A stretch of 64,000 nt of DNA from Chryseobacterium gallinarum (GCF_001021975.1 NZ_CP009928.1:2608001-2672000), one strand, 5' to 3'; positions 24,771 to 33,489 are shown, numbered from the stretch's first letter. Translations and numbers: made by a program. Notes: generated from the letters alone by a model not told the origin.

Positions 24771-25811
24771 GTGGAAAAACATCAGAGTATTTTAGAACTG
24801 CACCCGGGTCTGGTGTGGGGATTTGCGGTAACAGTTGTTATCATGCTGCTCCTGGATTTAGGAGTATTCAATAAAAAAAGCCATGAAGTGTCTTCCAAAG
24901 AAGCCACGATCTGGTCTGTTGTATGGATATCGCTTTCTATGGTATTTTCGGGCGTTGTGTATTGGGTTTTCAATACAGACGGAACACCGGAGAGCCATGC
25001 GCTGGCTATAGAAAAATTCACCCAATATCAGGCTGCCTACTGGATTGAAAAAGCCCTTTCTGTGGATAACTTATTCGTTTTTATCCTTGTTTTCGGGTTC
25101 TTTAAGGTACCTAAATACCTGCATCATAAAGTTCTTTTCTGGGGAATCATCGGAGCCTTGATTTTCAGGGCGATATTTATCTTCGCAGGAGTAGGGTTGA
25201 TTAACCTGACGTACCTTCCTGAAATGAATATCTTCGGTACTGCAGTAAAGATCAATGTGGTAATGACCCTGTTTGGGCTATTCCTTGTATATGCGGGAAT
25301 TAAATCCTGGGGAGATGGTGATGACGGCGATGATGAGGATTACAGCAATACGGCCGGAGCAAAATTGATTAAGAGCTTCTGGAAAGTTTCTGATAACTAT
25401 GATGGAGATAAATTCTTCACCGTTCAGAACGGAATCAAAATGGCTACTCCGCTTTTAGTAGTGGTAGGGGTTATAGAATTTACAGATGTCCTTTTTGCTG
25501 TAGATTCCATTCCTGCGATCTTTGCCATCTCAAATGATCCGTTTATCCTTTATACATCCAATATTTTTGCCATTTTAGGGCTTAGATCATTGTATTTCCT
25601 GTTGGCGAACTTTATTTATATGTTCAGCAAACTACCGTATGGATTAGCTATCATCCTTTCATTTATTGGGGTAAAAATGTTAATCGCTCCATGGATTCAT
25701 ATCCCATCACCGATTTCATTGGGAATCGTAGGGGGAGTATTGGTAATCTCTGTTCTTCTGTCCGTTATCTTCCCTGATAAAGAAAAGAAAAAAGAACTGG
25801 AAGAAAAATAA
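24771..25811 (+). CDS. TerC-family integral membrane protein
   Basis: A 346-residue protein with a GTG start. About nine hydrophobic segments carry TerC hallmarks: LDLGVFNKKSHEVSSKEA, YWIEKALSVDNLFVFILVF and FTDVLFAVDSIPAIFAIS, with conserved membrane-embedded acidic residues. TerC proteins are proposed metal exporters, for example for manganese during co-translocational metalation. It ends the Ter locus and is followed by a strong terminator. Confidence 0.93.
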   Translation: MEKHQSILELHPGLVWGFAVTVVIMLLLDLGVFNKKSHEVSSKEATIWSVVWISLSMVFSGVVYWVFNTDGTPESHALAIEKFTQYQAAYWIEKALSVDNLFVFILVFGFFKVPKYLHHKVLFWGIIGALIFRAIFIFAGVGLINLTYLPEMNIFGTAVKINVVMTLFGLFLVYAGIKSWGDGDDGDDEDYSNTAGAKLIKSFWKVSDNYDGDKFFTVQNGIKMATPLLVVVGVIEFTDVLFAVDSIPAIFAISNDPFILYTSNIFAILGLRSLYFLLANFIYMFSKLPYGLAIILSFIGVKMLIAPWIHIPSPISLGIVGGVLVISVLLSVIFPDKEKKKELEEK

Positions 25812-25834
25812 TCACCTTTAATGTAAGATATAAG

Positions 25835-25865
25835 AGCCTCAGGAATACGTTCATGAGGCTTTTTA
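25835..25865 (+). terminator. Intrinsic terminator after terC
   Basis: AGCCTCA / TGAGGCT stem with a 12-nt loop and a T-rich tail. Confidence 0.85.
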
Positions 25866-25916
25866 CATTATTGAGGATACCTTTGAGATCTAAATATTTC
25901 TGCTTTAAATTAAAAT

Positions 25917-25930
25917 AGACAGATCAGTCT
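25917..25930 (+). promoter_or_regulatory. Palindromic operator upstream of the TetR gene
   Basis: AGAC-A-GATC-A-GTCT, a near-perfect inverted repeat centred on GATC, the shape of many TetR operators. It lies 19 nt upstream of the -7 element TATATTTG (25949-25956), where repressor binding would block RNA polymerase. It suggests autoregulation. Confidence 0.65.
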
Positions 25931-25948
25931 GTATATTATTTTTTTTCA

Positions 25949-25956
25949 TATATTTG
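25949..25956 (+). promoter_or_regulatory. Flavobacterial -7 element for the tetR-type operon
   Basis: TATATTTG, a full match to TAnnTTTG, 19 nt before the ATG at 25975. Confidence 0.7.
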
Positions 25957-25974
25957 TTTACATAAAAAAGCAGT

Positions 25975-26502
25975 ATGAAATCTCCAAGAGAAAGAATTGT
26001 AGAAACTACCTTTGGATTATTTGCCAGACAAGGTTATAATTCTACGGGAATCAACCAGATTATTTCAGAAGCCGGAGTTGCGAGGGCAAGTTTTTACCAG
26101 TATTTTAAATCAAAGGAAGACCTTTGTGTGGAGTTTCTGAAGGTGAGACACGAATATTGGTTCAGCGAACTCAATATCTTTTTGGCAGAAGAAAAAGACC
26201 TAAAATCCAAGATCATCAAGGCTTTTGATTTTCTGATATACATGAACGGAAAGGAGCACTTCAGGGGATGCAGTTTTCTGAACATTCTATCGGAAATCCC
26301 GATGGATAATACCAAAATACTGAAAATCATCCAGGCCCATAAAGCAGATCTAAGAAACTATTTTTCAAGCCTGTTGAAAGATCAGGCTCTATCAGATCAT
26401 ATTTATTTGCTCTTTGAAAGCAGTATAATTGAAAGCCAGCTTTTTAAGTCAAATGAACTGATTGAAAGATCAAAAAATATAGCCACTCATTTAATACAAT
26501 AA
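25975..26502 (+). CDS. TetR/AcrR-family transcriptional regulator
   Basis: A 175-residue regulator. The N-terminal HTH (about residues 8-50) reads RIVETTFGLFARQGYNSTG followed by IISEAGVARASFYQYFKSKEDL, the TetR signature. The ligand domain is generic. An AGAC-A-GATC-A-GTCT palindrome sits over its promoter. Its only operon partner is a SnoaL-like protein 3 nt downstream. Ligand unknown. Confidence 0.92.
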   Translation: MKSPRERIVETTFGLFARQGYNSTGINQIISEAGVARASFYQYFKSKEDLCVEFLKVRHEYWFSELNIFLAEEKDLKSKIIKAFDFLIYMNGKEHFRGCSFLNILSEIPMDNTKILKIIQAHKADLRNYFSSLLKDQALSDHIYLLFESSIIESQLFKSNELIERSKNIATHLIQ

Positions 26503-26505
26503 ATT

Positions 26506-26919
26506 ATGGAACAAAAGCATCCGCTTCCGCCTTTCACTCTTGAAACGGCGAAAGAAAAAATTCAAATGGCAGAAGATGCCTGGAACAGCCAGGATCCTGA
26601 AAAGGTTTCCAAAGCATATACCATCGATAGTGAATGGAGAAACAGAGATATATTTGTAAATGGAAGAGTCGAGATTGTAGCATTTTTAAAGGAAAAATGG
26701 CAGAAAGAACTCAATTACAAACTTAAAAAAGAATATTGGGCACACACAGATAACCGTATCGCTGTCCGTTTTGAGTATGAATACCAGACGAAAGAAGGAA
26801 ACTGGTTCAGAGCTTACGGAAATGAAAACTGGGAATTCGATGAAAACGGGTTAATGGCCAAAAGATATGCAAGCATCAATGATCTGCCGATAAAAGAAGA
26901 AGACCGGAAATTCAGATAA
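26506..26919 (+). CDS. NTF2/SnoaL-like protein (DUF1348)
   Basis: A 137-residue protein rich in Trp and Tyr, with the DUF1348 pattern [27 protein letters not shown] and [16 protein letters not shown]. It adopts an NTF2-like cone fold, often with an unknown small ligand. No catalytic residues can be assigned. It starts 3 nt after the TetR gene and should share its regulation. Confidence 0.88.
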   Translation: MEQKHPLPPFTLETAKEKIQMAEDAWNSQDPEKVSKAYTIDSEWRNRDIFVNGRVEIVAFLKEKWQKELNYKLKKEYWAHTDNRIAVRFEYEYQTKEGNWFRAYGNENWEFDENGLMAKRYASINDLPIKEEDRKFR

Positions 26920-26953
26920 TAAAAACTGTTACTACAGCAGTTTTCTTATTCAT

Positions 26954-27961
26954 TTAGCCGCCTTTCCCATGCAATAGCTTATTGATTTTTCTCCTCGTCT
27001 GCACCGATACCCTATACGCCTCTTCACGTAGTTTTTGTATTTTTCCTACAGGCTGAAAAAAAATCTTACTTTCAAACGGGTTAAACGAAAGCAATTCATT
27101 TGTACAGCTGCGGGAATCCAAAAGTGAACCTTTATGTATTCTGACCTCACCAATGGTAATGAAAGGAGAGTTTTTCCATTCTACATTCAGTTTATTGATA
27201 GGCTGATCCTTCAGGTTATAGCAAATCTGTATCATTACATCTGCGGTGAAATCATGGGCTTGCAGATAATGCGTTAATGAATCTTTGACATTTTCCTTTA
27301 TCCCGGTATGTCTGTCTACAGACTTAGGGTGTAATTTTATCTTAATAATATGGTCTCCTAAGCGGTAAGCACCTATGGAATAATAATCAAACGAAAGGAT
27401 AAAATCATTTCTTTTTCCTATTAATTTTATAATGTTTCGGATCATATCACCTGTCAGTAAAGACGGAATCATTTTAGTTGCCTGAACAAACAGCGTAAAC
27501 AGATTACTCCATTTTTTAATATAAAACTTATTGACAGCAGTAAAGAGTTTCAGAAAAGTAGAAACCGAATTAACAGGGAATAAAGGGAAATTCACCAAAG
27601 GATAATTGGCCAGTAAACCACCATTTTCATCCCTGATCTGTACAGCAAATCCATAAGCAGGTATGTCTTTTTTCGAATTTTGAATTGTAAGCTGGGCATT
27701 GGAAAACCGTATGGTCAGATCAAATTTTTCTTTATCTAAAAAAGGTTTCAGGAATTCCGGAATATCAGGTTGAATGCAAAATGTTCCCTTTGCTACCGCA
27801 TAAGTTTTAGCATGGGCATTTCTGGTAGCATAATTGACGTCACTGATGGAAGAGGATTGTTCAACAAAATCCGCTATTGTTTTCTTATTGATGTCCAGAA
27901 GTTTTTTCTCCTCTTCATTCAGCTCATCAAACCTCTTATTATATTGTAATGGATTTGGCAT
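26954..27961 (-). CDS. Catalase-like haem protein
   Basis: A 335-residue protein on the minus strand. The segment RNAHAKTYAVAKGTFCI has the distal-His region of small catalase-like proteins, and DLTIRFSNAQ matches the catalase VRFSN motif. The C-terminal EEAYRVSVQTRRK could supply a proximal tyrosine. It is shorter than true monofunctional catalases and best fits the y4iL-like clade, whose members may be peroxidases or catalases. No signal peptide. It is monocistronic and convergent with the DUF1348 gene. Confidence 0.8.
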   Translation of the reverse strand: MPNPLQYNKRFDELNEEEKKLLDINKKTIADFVEQSSSISDVNYATRNAHAKTYAVAKGTFCIQPDIPEFLKPFLDKEKFDLTIRFSNAQLTIQNSKKDIPAYGFAVQIRDENGGLLANYPLVNFPLFPVNSVSTFLKLFTAVNKFYIKKWSNLFTLFVQATKMIPSLLTGDMIRNIIKLIGKRNDFILSFDYYSIGAYRLGDHIIKIKLHPKSVDRHTGIKENVKDSLTHYLQAHDFTADVMIQICYNLKDQPINKLNVEWKNSPFITIGEVRIHKGSLLDSRSCTNELLSFNPFESKIFFQPVGKIQKLREEAYRVSVQTRRKINKLLHGKGG

Positions 27962-28183
27962 TAGTTTTTAAATCCAATTATAACGCCAAGTTGTGGGATT
28001 TATGTTAACACAGTATTACAATTATTTGAATTTTGATGAAAATAAAAATTAAAAAAGGAGAAAACACTTGATGTATATGGTTTTTGCGTAATTTATTGAT
28101 TATTAATATTTTTTCGTTAACCACAATTATTCCTAATTTTTATCCCGTTTCAACCTTACTCTCAACCTGAATCCAAAAAGCAG

Positions 28184-28191
28184 TATCTTTG
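28184..28191 (+). promoter_or_regulatory. Flavobacterial -7 element for the FKBP gene
   Basis: TATCTTTG matches TAnnTTTG. It overlaps an in-frame TTG, which rules out that codon as the start and supports ATG 28207. Confidence 0.75.
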
Positions 28192-28206
28192 TCAAAAAAT
28201 TACAAT

Positions 28207-28641
28207 ATGGGAGTAGCAGATATGTTATTTAAACGTAAAAAAGAACTGGCAGAAAAAAACCTGAAAGAAGGTAAAGAATATATGGAAGAGTATGGTAAAA
28301 GAGAAAGTGTTGTTCAATTGCCAAGTGGTTTGCAATACGAAATCATTACCGAAGGAGACGGGGCAAAACCCGGACCTAAGTCTACTGTAAAATGCCATTA
28401 TCACGGGACTACCATTGCAGGAAAGGTTTTTGATAGCTCTGTAAAAAGGGGAACCCCGGCATCTTTTCCTTTGAACAGGGTGATTGCTGGTTGGACAGAA
28501 GCACTTCAGCTAATGCCGGTAGGAAGTAAATGGAGATTGATTATCCCTCCACATCTGGCTTACGGGGACCAGCAGATCAGTAAAGAAATAGGACCCAACA
28601 GTACTCTTGTTTTTGAAGTGGAATTGCTGGATATAAAATAA
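28207..28641 (+). CDS. FKBP-type peptidyl-prolyl isomerase
   Basis: A 144-residue FKBP beginning MGVADMLFKRKK. The N-terminal charged helix (about 10-35) is followed by one FKBP domain: YEIITEGDGAKPGPKSTVKCHYHGT, VFDSSVKRGTPASFPL, VIAGWTEALQLMPVGSKW and AYGDQQISKEIGPNSTLVFEVELL. These contain the active-site aromatics (Y, F, D, W). There is no signal peptide, so it is cytoplasmic. It catalyses proline cis-trans isomerisation in folding. Monocistronic. Confidence 0.94.
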   Translation: MGVADMLFKRKKELAEKNLKEGKEYMEEYGKRESVVQLPSGLQYEIITEGDGAKPGPKSTVKCHYHGTTIAGKVFDSSVKRGTPASFPLNRVIAGWTEALQLMPVGSKWRLIIPPHLAYGDQQISKEIGPNSTLVFEVELLDIK

Positions 28642-28778
28642 ACCAAACTTAAAAATAACTTAAAAATTTATCTGATTTCAGGTAAATTTTTTTATTTGTT
28701 TTATATTCGTATTGATAAATTGTAAACGGAAGGAATGACAGCCGGATGCAATTAATCACCTGCACAAAAAACGACTGA

Positions 28779-29729
28779 ATGAAAAAACTTTTTTATTTTC
28801 TTATTGTTTTCGGTTTGCTGACTTCTTGCGTTTCCAGGAAGAATCAGCTTATTCAGCAGAATATACTTACCCTGAAAGACAGCTATTGTAAGGCTCCGTT
28901 TAAATACAATTACAGCAACAGAATACCATCTTACAACTCAGACTCTATTTTAGAAGCCAATAAAGAGCTGAAAGGAATGTTTTCCGATCAGAGTATTTTA
29001 ATTTTAAATGCATTGGATAATCTGGATGAAGTTCATCAGATTATCGAACTTAAAAAAGATTCATCTCTGGCTTCACAGGTGAAAGTATTACAACTGAAAA
29101 CCAAGATAAATAGTAAAATTACCATTGCACTCACCGAACTGGATGCTGTGGCAGCAGAATTTGACTGTGAAGGAGAAAGAGTTGCCCAGATCGGAAATTA
29201 TGTGGATAACCTCAATTCATCCAGAAACAACAAACTGATTTTATATTCTATCGTTGCCGGGGCTGCTGCTTCCATAGCAGGCGGAATTGTGCATGATGAA
29301 GGCTGGAGTAATGCCATTGATATTGGTGGAGGGATATTGGGAGCAGGATTTGGATTGGCAACCCTTAATCCAAAAGGAAAAAAAGTAGAGTTTATTCATC
29401 AGCGAAACCTGCTTCGGGATATCTGGAAAGAAAAACTGGAATCTCCTAATTTTCCGCCCTTCATCTGGTATATGTATACAGAGAAAAAATTTTCCAACAG
29501 GGAAGAACGTTCCATTATCGGGAATATGAAAATGAGGTGGCTTCATTATCAGTTTGATGATAATAAAGAGGCTGCAGATCAATCTGTCATTTTCAGTGAC
29601 GGAGGGTATTACAGGGCTGATGATCTTCACAACCGCGCTGCCATGCTTAATCAGATGCAGTCTGCAACAAGAACCATTAATCAGAACATCAATTATCTGC
29701 TGCTTGATTTGGATAAATTGATTCTTTAA
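28779..29729 (+). CDS. Predicted lipoprotein of unknown function
   Basis: A 316-residue protein. The N terminus MKKLFYFLIVFGLLTSC is a lipoprotein signal with Cys17 as lipidation site. The mature protein is largely helical, with a glycine/alanine-rich hydrophobic stretch at about 155-200 (SIVAGAAASIAGGIVHDEG, GGGILGAGFGLATLNP) that resembles a glycine-zipper. No enzyme motif. Monocistronic. Probably envelope-associated. Confidence 0.7.
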   Translation: MKKLFYFLIVFGLLTSCVSRKNQLIQQNILTLKDSYCKAPFKYNYSNRIPSYNSDSILEANKELKGMFSDQSILILNALDNLDEVHQIIELKKDSSLASQVKVLQLKTKINSKITIALTELDAVAAEFDCEGERVAQIGNYVDNLNSSRNNKLILYSIVAGAAASIAGGIVHDEGWSNAIDIGGGILGAGFGLATLNPKGKKVEFIHQRNLLRDIWKEKLESPNFPPFIWYMYTEKKFSNREERSIIGNMKMRWLHYQFDDNKEAADQSVIFSDGGYYRADDLHNRAAMLNQMQSATRTINQNINYLLLDLDKLIL

Positions 29730-29736
29730 AAAAAAT

Positions 29737-29761
29737 AATTGTAATAAAATTTGTTACAATT
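29737..29761 (+). promoter_or_regulatory. Rrf2-type operator upstream of the regulator gene
   Basis: AATTGTAA-(9 nt)-TTACAATT, a perfect palindrome positioned just upstream of the -7 element TACCTTTG (29773-29780). A very similar site with the same 9-nt spacer precedes the oxidoreductase gene at 30263. Confidence 0.7.
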
Positions 29762-29793
29762 AAAAAAATGTGTACCTTTGCTCTATAATTATA

Positions 29794-30204
29794 ATGAACA
29801 ATACAAGATTTGCTACGGCAGTACATATCATGACATTATTGGCGAAAAGTCCTCAGGAGTGGTTAACTTCTGATTGGATTGCAGGCAGTATTAATGTAAA
29901 CCCGGTAATTGTCCGGAAGGAAATCAGCGTATTGAGAGAAGCAGGCCTTATTATCAGCAGGCAAGGTAAAGAAGGAGGAAGCCAACTGGCCATGTCTGCA
30001 GATTTGATCAGTATTTCTGAGATTTACAAAGCCGTAAAAAACACGGAGGTCTTAGGAAAGAAAAACCAAAACCCGAACCCGGCTTGTATTGTTGGAAAAG
30101 AAATCAATGCCCATTTAAATACATTATTTGAAGAAACAGATCAGCTGGTAGTCAATTTTTTAGGAAATAAATCATTACAGGAATTCGCAGATCATTTCGG
30201 GTAA
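29794..30204 (+). CDS. Rrf2-family transcriptional regulator
   Basis: A 136-residue protein from the ATG at 29794. An upstream in-frame start at 29770 would lie inside the promoter TACCTTTG. The winged HTH is RFATAVHIMTLLAKSPQEWLTSDWIAG followed by VIVRKEISVLREAGLIISRQGKEGG. Only one Cys is visible in the effector region (NPACIVGKE), so an Fe-S cluster as in IscR is unlikely; this fits the YwnA/YwgB-like redox group. Palindromes before it and before the next gene suggest autoregulation and control of the NAD(P)-binding protein. Confidence 0.9.
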   Translation: MNNTRFATAVHIMTLLAKSPQEWLTSDWIAGSINVNPVIVRKEISVLREAGLIISRQGKEGGSQLAMSADLISISEIYKAVKNTEVLGKKNQNPNPACIVGKEINAHLNTLFEETDQLVVNFLGNKSLQEFADHFG

Positions 30205-30220
30205 AATTTTTTAACCATAA

Positions 30221-30242
30221 ATGTAACAAAAATTATTACAAT
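30221..30242 (+). promoter_or_regulatory. Second Rrf2-type operator
   Basis: ATGTAA-(CAAAAATTA)-TTACAAT shares TGTAA-N9-TTACA with the site at 29737-29761. It lies 21 nt before the ATG of the oxidoreductase gene. Confidence 0.65.
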
Positions 30243-30262
30243 TTAATTTTAAAATAAACAAT

Positions 30263-30916
30263 ATGAAAAAAGTAGCAGTAATCGGTGCAACAGGATTTGT
30301 AGGAACACAAATAGTAAAAGAACTTGTAGACAGGGGTTATGCTGTTGAAGCTTTAGTAAGAGATGCTTCGAAGGTAAAAACACAGGAAAATGTAACGGCA
30401 AAAAGCATTGATGTAAACAATGTCAATGAATTAGCTGAAGCATTGAAAGGAAATGATGCGGTTATCAGTGCTTTTAATGCAGGCTGGACAAATCCTAATC
30501 TTTACAATGATTTCTTAAATGGATCTGAGAATATTGAAAAAGCCGTAGAGCAATCTGGGGTGAAGAGACTGATTGTAGTGGGTGGGGCAGGAAGCCTTTA
30601 TACACCGGATAATGTACAGATTGTAGATACACCTGATTTTCCGGATGCTTACAAACCGGGAGCAACGGCAGCAAGAGATTACCTGAATAAAATTAAAGAA
30701 AACAATACGCTGGACTGGACATTTTTTAGCCCCGCAGTAGAAATGAATCAGGCCAATGTAGGAACACGGACAGGAAAATACAGGACATCATTGGAAACTC
30801 CGGTATTTGATGAAAACGGAAGAAGCCGCCTCTCAGTAGAAGATGTAGCTGTGGTTTTGGTAGATGAACTGGAACAAAATAACCATATTCGCGAACGTTT
30901 TACAGCAGCATATTAA
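30263..30916 (+). CDS. NAD(P)-binding oxidoreductase, NmrA/atypical SDR type
   Basis: A 217-residue Rossmann protein. The N-terminal nucleotide-binding motif is VIGATGFVGTQIV (GxxGxxG form), followed by ALVRDASKV. VVGGAGSLY and a downstream DWTFFSPA are typical of NmrA-like/YwnB proteins, which usually lack the classical YxxxK. It probably senses or reduces with NAD(P)H. It lies under a predicted Rrf2 operator and just upstream of the MBL-fold gene. Confidence 0.9.
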   Translation: MKKVAVIGATGFVGTQIVKELVDRGYAVEALVRDASKVKTQENVTAKSIDVNNVNELAEALKGNDAVISAFNAGWTNPNLYNDFLNGSENIEKAVEQSGVKRLIVVGGAGSLYTPDNVQIVDTPDFPDAYKPGATAARDYLNKIKENNTLDWTFFSPAVEMNQANVGTRTGKYRTSLETPVFDENGRSRLSVEDVAVVLVDELEQNNHIRERFTAAY

Positions 30917-30930
30917 TTAAAACCACAAAA

Positions 30931-32106
30931 ATGTTAAAAAAGAAATTATTATTATTGGCTGTCCTGTTAGGGGTTATAAACATTGTTTGGGCAGGAAATC
31001 TGAAAATAAAAGTGTATAACCCTGGCCCCAAGGCCATTTTTCCTATAACTTCCACCATTATCTATGGAGAGAAAGATGCCCTTCTTATTGATGCCCAGTT
31101 TCAGAAACAATATGCAGAACAACTGGTCAAAGAAATAAAAGCAACAGGGAAAAACCTGAAAACTATTTTTATTTCACATAGCGATCCTGATTTTTATTTC
31201 GGACTGGATGTGATCAGAAAAGCCTTTCCGGATGTAAAAATCATATCTACAGCACAAACGGCTTATCTTATATCAGCTTCAAAAGACGAAAAGATGGCTG
31301 TATGGAAACCACAGTTGAAAGCCGATGCACCTTCAGAGATTATCATTCCGGAAGCGGTTACCTCTATTCCTGAACTGGAAGGAAATACCATCGAAATCAA
31401 ACAAAATCCGGAAGATCCGGCACACAGCTTTCTCTGGATTCCTTCTTTGAAAACAGTTGCAGGTGGTATCTCGGTTTCAGTAGACTCCCACCTGTGGATG
31501 GCCGATACTCAGAACGTGAAGGCAATTGAACAATGGATCGGACAAATTGATGCCATGAAGGTATTAAACCCTGAACAGGTTGTCCCTTCTCATTTTGCCA
31601 AACTGTCCCTGTCTCCCCGGTCCCTCGATTTTGTGAAGAATTATCTTGAAAACTATAAAAAAGCAGTTACAGAAAATCAAACGACTCCTGCAGCGGTAGA
31701 TTTTATGGTAAAAAAATATCCAGACCTGCCAGGAAAAAATGAGCTGGAAATGGGAGTGAAAGTTTTTCACGGTGAAATGGATTGGGATCTGAAATCACCA
31801 TATCCTGCCATCGGACGAAAAGTAGAAGTGGATTTTGGAACGGTAAAGTTTCTTCTTGATTTTAAAGATAATAAAACAATGACTTTCCGGGGGCTTTCGG
31901 GAAATTCAAAAGGAAGTACTGAAACAGTAGAGTATACGGCAGTAGAAGTGGCAAAAAATGTTTTTATGGTGTACTGGCACGAGCCTGAATCAGGATTCAA
32001 TGTTACCCATGTACAGGATTATAATAAGCATATTTTGTATACAAATATTGCAGGAAAAGATGGTGGGTTTACTCATCTGAAAGGAACTCTTAAGATTATA
32101 CAGTAA
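30931..32106 (+). CDS. Secreted MBL-fold protein with degenerate metal site plus MoaF-like C-terminal domain
   Basis: A 391-residue protein. Signal peptide MLKKKLLLLAVLLGVINIVWA. The MBL domain spans about 25-240. The usual HxHxDH motif is SHSDPDFYF, so two histidines are replaced (D and F). A later His (VVPSHF) remains. Residues about 280-391 form a separate lipocalin/MoaF-like beta domain (VEVDFGTVKFLLDF, VFMVYWHEPESGFNVTHVQDY). Metal binding may be mononuclear or lost. It starts 14 nt after the oxidoreductase gene and shares its operon. Confidence 0.8.
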   Translation: MLKKKLLLLAVLLGVINIVWAGNLKIKVYNPGPKAIFPITSTIIYGEKDALLIDAQFQKQYAEQLVKEIKATGKNLKTIFISHSDPDFYFGLDVIRKAFPDVKIISTAQTAYLISASKDEKMAVWKPQLKADAPSEIIIPEAVTSIPELEGNTIEIKQNPEDPAHSFLWIPSLKTVAGGISVSVDSHLWMADTQNVKAIEQWIGQIDAMKVLNPEQVVPSHFAKLSLSPRSLDFVKNYLENYKKAVTENQTTPAAVDFMVKKYPDLPGKNELEMGVKVFHGEMDWDLKSPYPAIGRKVEVDFGTVKFLLDFKDNKTMTFRGLSGNSKGSTETVEYTAVEVAKNVFMVYWHEPESGFNVTHVQDYNKHILYTNIAGKDGGFTHLKGTLKIIQ

Positions 32107-32155
32107 GAGATTGTGCCGATATCATCAGTTATGCAGATTCTTATCTGGATATAAT

Positions 32156-32185
32156 AAAAAACGACTGTCAAAGCAGTCGTTTTTT
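32156..32185 (+). terminator. Intrinsic terminator after the MBL-fold gene
   Basis: AAACGACTG / CAGTCGTTT stem with loop TCAAAG and T-rich tail. Confidence 0.88.
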
Positions 32186-32429
32186 AGTTTATATTCTTTA
32201 GGTCCATGGCGGCAATCTGATTTAACTTAGCTTATTGAAGTCATATGAAAAGGATTTTAAAATTTTATGCTGAAATACCCCCCCCGCAGTTTCAAAGATC
32301 GTGCAATTTTTGTGAAATCTGTGTAATTTGCTGAATCTGCGAGATCATTTATGTACGTTTTTATCACAGGAAAGAGCAATAAATATCAACAGAGTTTCGT
32401 TCAAATCTGTGTACTCATCTCTGGAGTTT
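32186..32429. other. Intergenic region between two terminators
   Basis: No gene recognised. It contains a run of eight C at 32278-32285 and a stretch around 32300-32345 of the 'gtgaaatctgtgtaatttgc' type that recurs as a low-information intergenic repeat in Bacteroidota. Confidence 0.4.
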
Positions 32430-32466
32430 AAAAAAAGCCGCCTCATTGTGAGGCAGCTTTTTTTTA
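32430..32466. terminator. Bidirectional terminator
   Basis: AAAGC-C-GCCTC / GAGGC-A-GCTTT stem with a 5-nt loop, flanked by A-run and T-run. It can end the peptidase transcript from the right. Confidence 0.8.
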
Positions 32467-33489
32467 TAGATTCATAAACAGTTTCGGATTTACCGGAGTA
32501 TTGTTTTTGTGTACTTCATAATGGAGATGAGGTCCGGTAGAACGGCCGGAATTTCCTGATTTAGCAATAACCTGGCCCACTTTTACTTTATCATTTACCT
32601 TAGAAACAAGCTGTGATAAATGCCCATAAAGAGTCGCTAATCCATTTCCGTGGGAAACGATAACACAATTTCCGTATCCTCCTTTTTGGCCGGAAAAAAT
32701 TACCGTTCCGGCGGCAGCAGCCCTCACATCCGAGCCGTAAGCAACTGCGATATCCAGTCCTTTATGAAACTGCATCTGATCAGCTTCTGCAGGAGGATTG
32801 TTTCTTTCAACAGGAATATTTTTAGAAACTGTATTGCCGGCTACAGATTTTGTTGCCACAGCTGGTTCAGGTGCAGAAGGAGCCGCTTTGGGAGTTACCA
32901 TTACTTTTACTTCCCTTTTATTCCCGTAACTGTCAGTAAGCTCTACGATTTTTTCAACGGGTTCAGCTTTTACTTCCGGTTTTGGAGCCACTGCAGGAAT
33001 AGATCTGGTTTCTGTTGTCGCATGTGTTTTTACCGAAGCATAAACGGTTTTAAATGGTATAGGGTTTTTTCTCACTCCGAAATTGGAAGAAATATAACCA
33101 TCAGTAGGCATTCCCAAAGGAACCTGCATCAGTTTTTGCTGCAGATCCATCAGGTATTGGCTGTACCGGTTGGCTTGTTTGGAAAGATAAATAGAATTTG
33201 AAATACTATCCTGGTTCAGCATCATCAGTTTTTCATTGGTAATATCCTTGGACTTAAGGAAAGAATTCAGCTGGCCTACAGTCTGATCTACCAATTTAAG
33301 ATCAGTTTTCATTTTTAAATAATCAACACTGTCTTTTTCAGTGTTTATTTTTACAAGGTTTACTTCATATGTTTTGTCATCCCTTTCAGAAAATAACTTG
33401 GCAATAAAGACACCCTGAGCAAAAACTACTAGTAAAAGTCCTCCAAGGAGAATGTTTACGTTCTTTTTACTGTTTAGAAATTTTTTCAT
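32464..33489 (-). CDS. M23-family (LytM) metallopeptidase, membrane anchored
   Basis: A 341-residue protein. One N-terminal transmembrane anchor (about 12-31), then a coiled coil (about 45-115), then the peptidase. The domain begins with YISSNFGVRKNPIPF near residue 130, but the zinc motif FHKGLDIAV (HxxxD) comes only near 240. The intervening 100 residues, rich in Pro, Ala, Val and Glu, form an insertion. The second motif HLHYEV is near 322. It likely cleaves or regulates cleavage of peptidoglycan cross-links in the periplasm. Transcribed divergently from gpsA. Confidence 0.92.
   Translation of the reverse strand: MKKFLNSKKNVNILLGGLLLVVFAQGVFIAKLFSERDDKTYEVNLVKINTEKDSVDYLKMKTDLKLVDQTVGQLNSFLKSKDITNEKLMMLNQDSISNSIYLSKQANRYSQYLMDLQQKLMQVPLGMPTDGYISSNFGVRKNPIPFKTVYASVKTHATTETRSIPAVAPKPEVKAEPVEKIVELTDSYGNKREVKVMVTPKAAPSAPEPAVATKSVAGNTVSKNIPVERNNPPAEADQMQFHKGLDIAVAYGSDVRAAAAGTVIFSGQKGGYGNCVIVSHGNGLATLYGHLSQLVSKVNDKVKVGQVIAKSGNSGRSTGPHLHYEVHKNNTPVNPKLFMNL

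Noticed and set aside
32278..32285. Run of eight C as a phase-variation tract
   Set aside because: It lies between two terminators, outside any gene or promoter.
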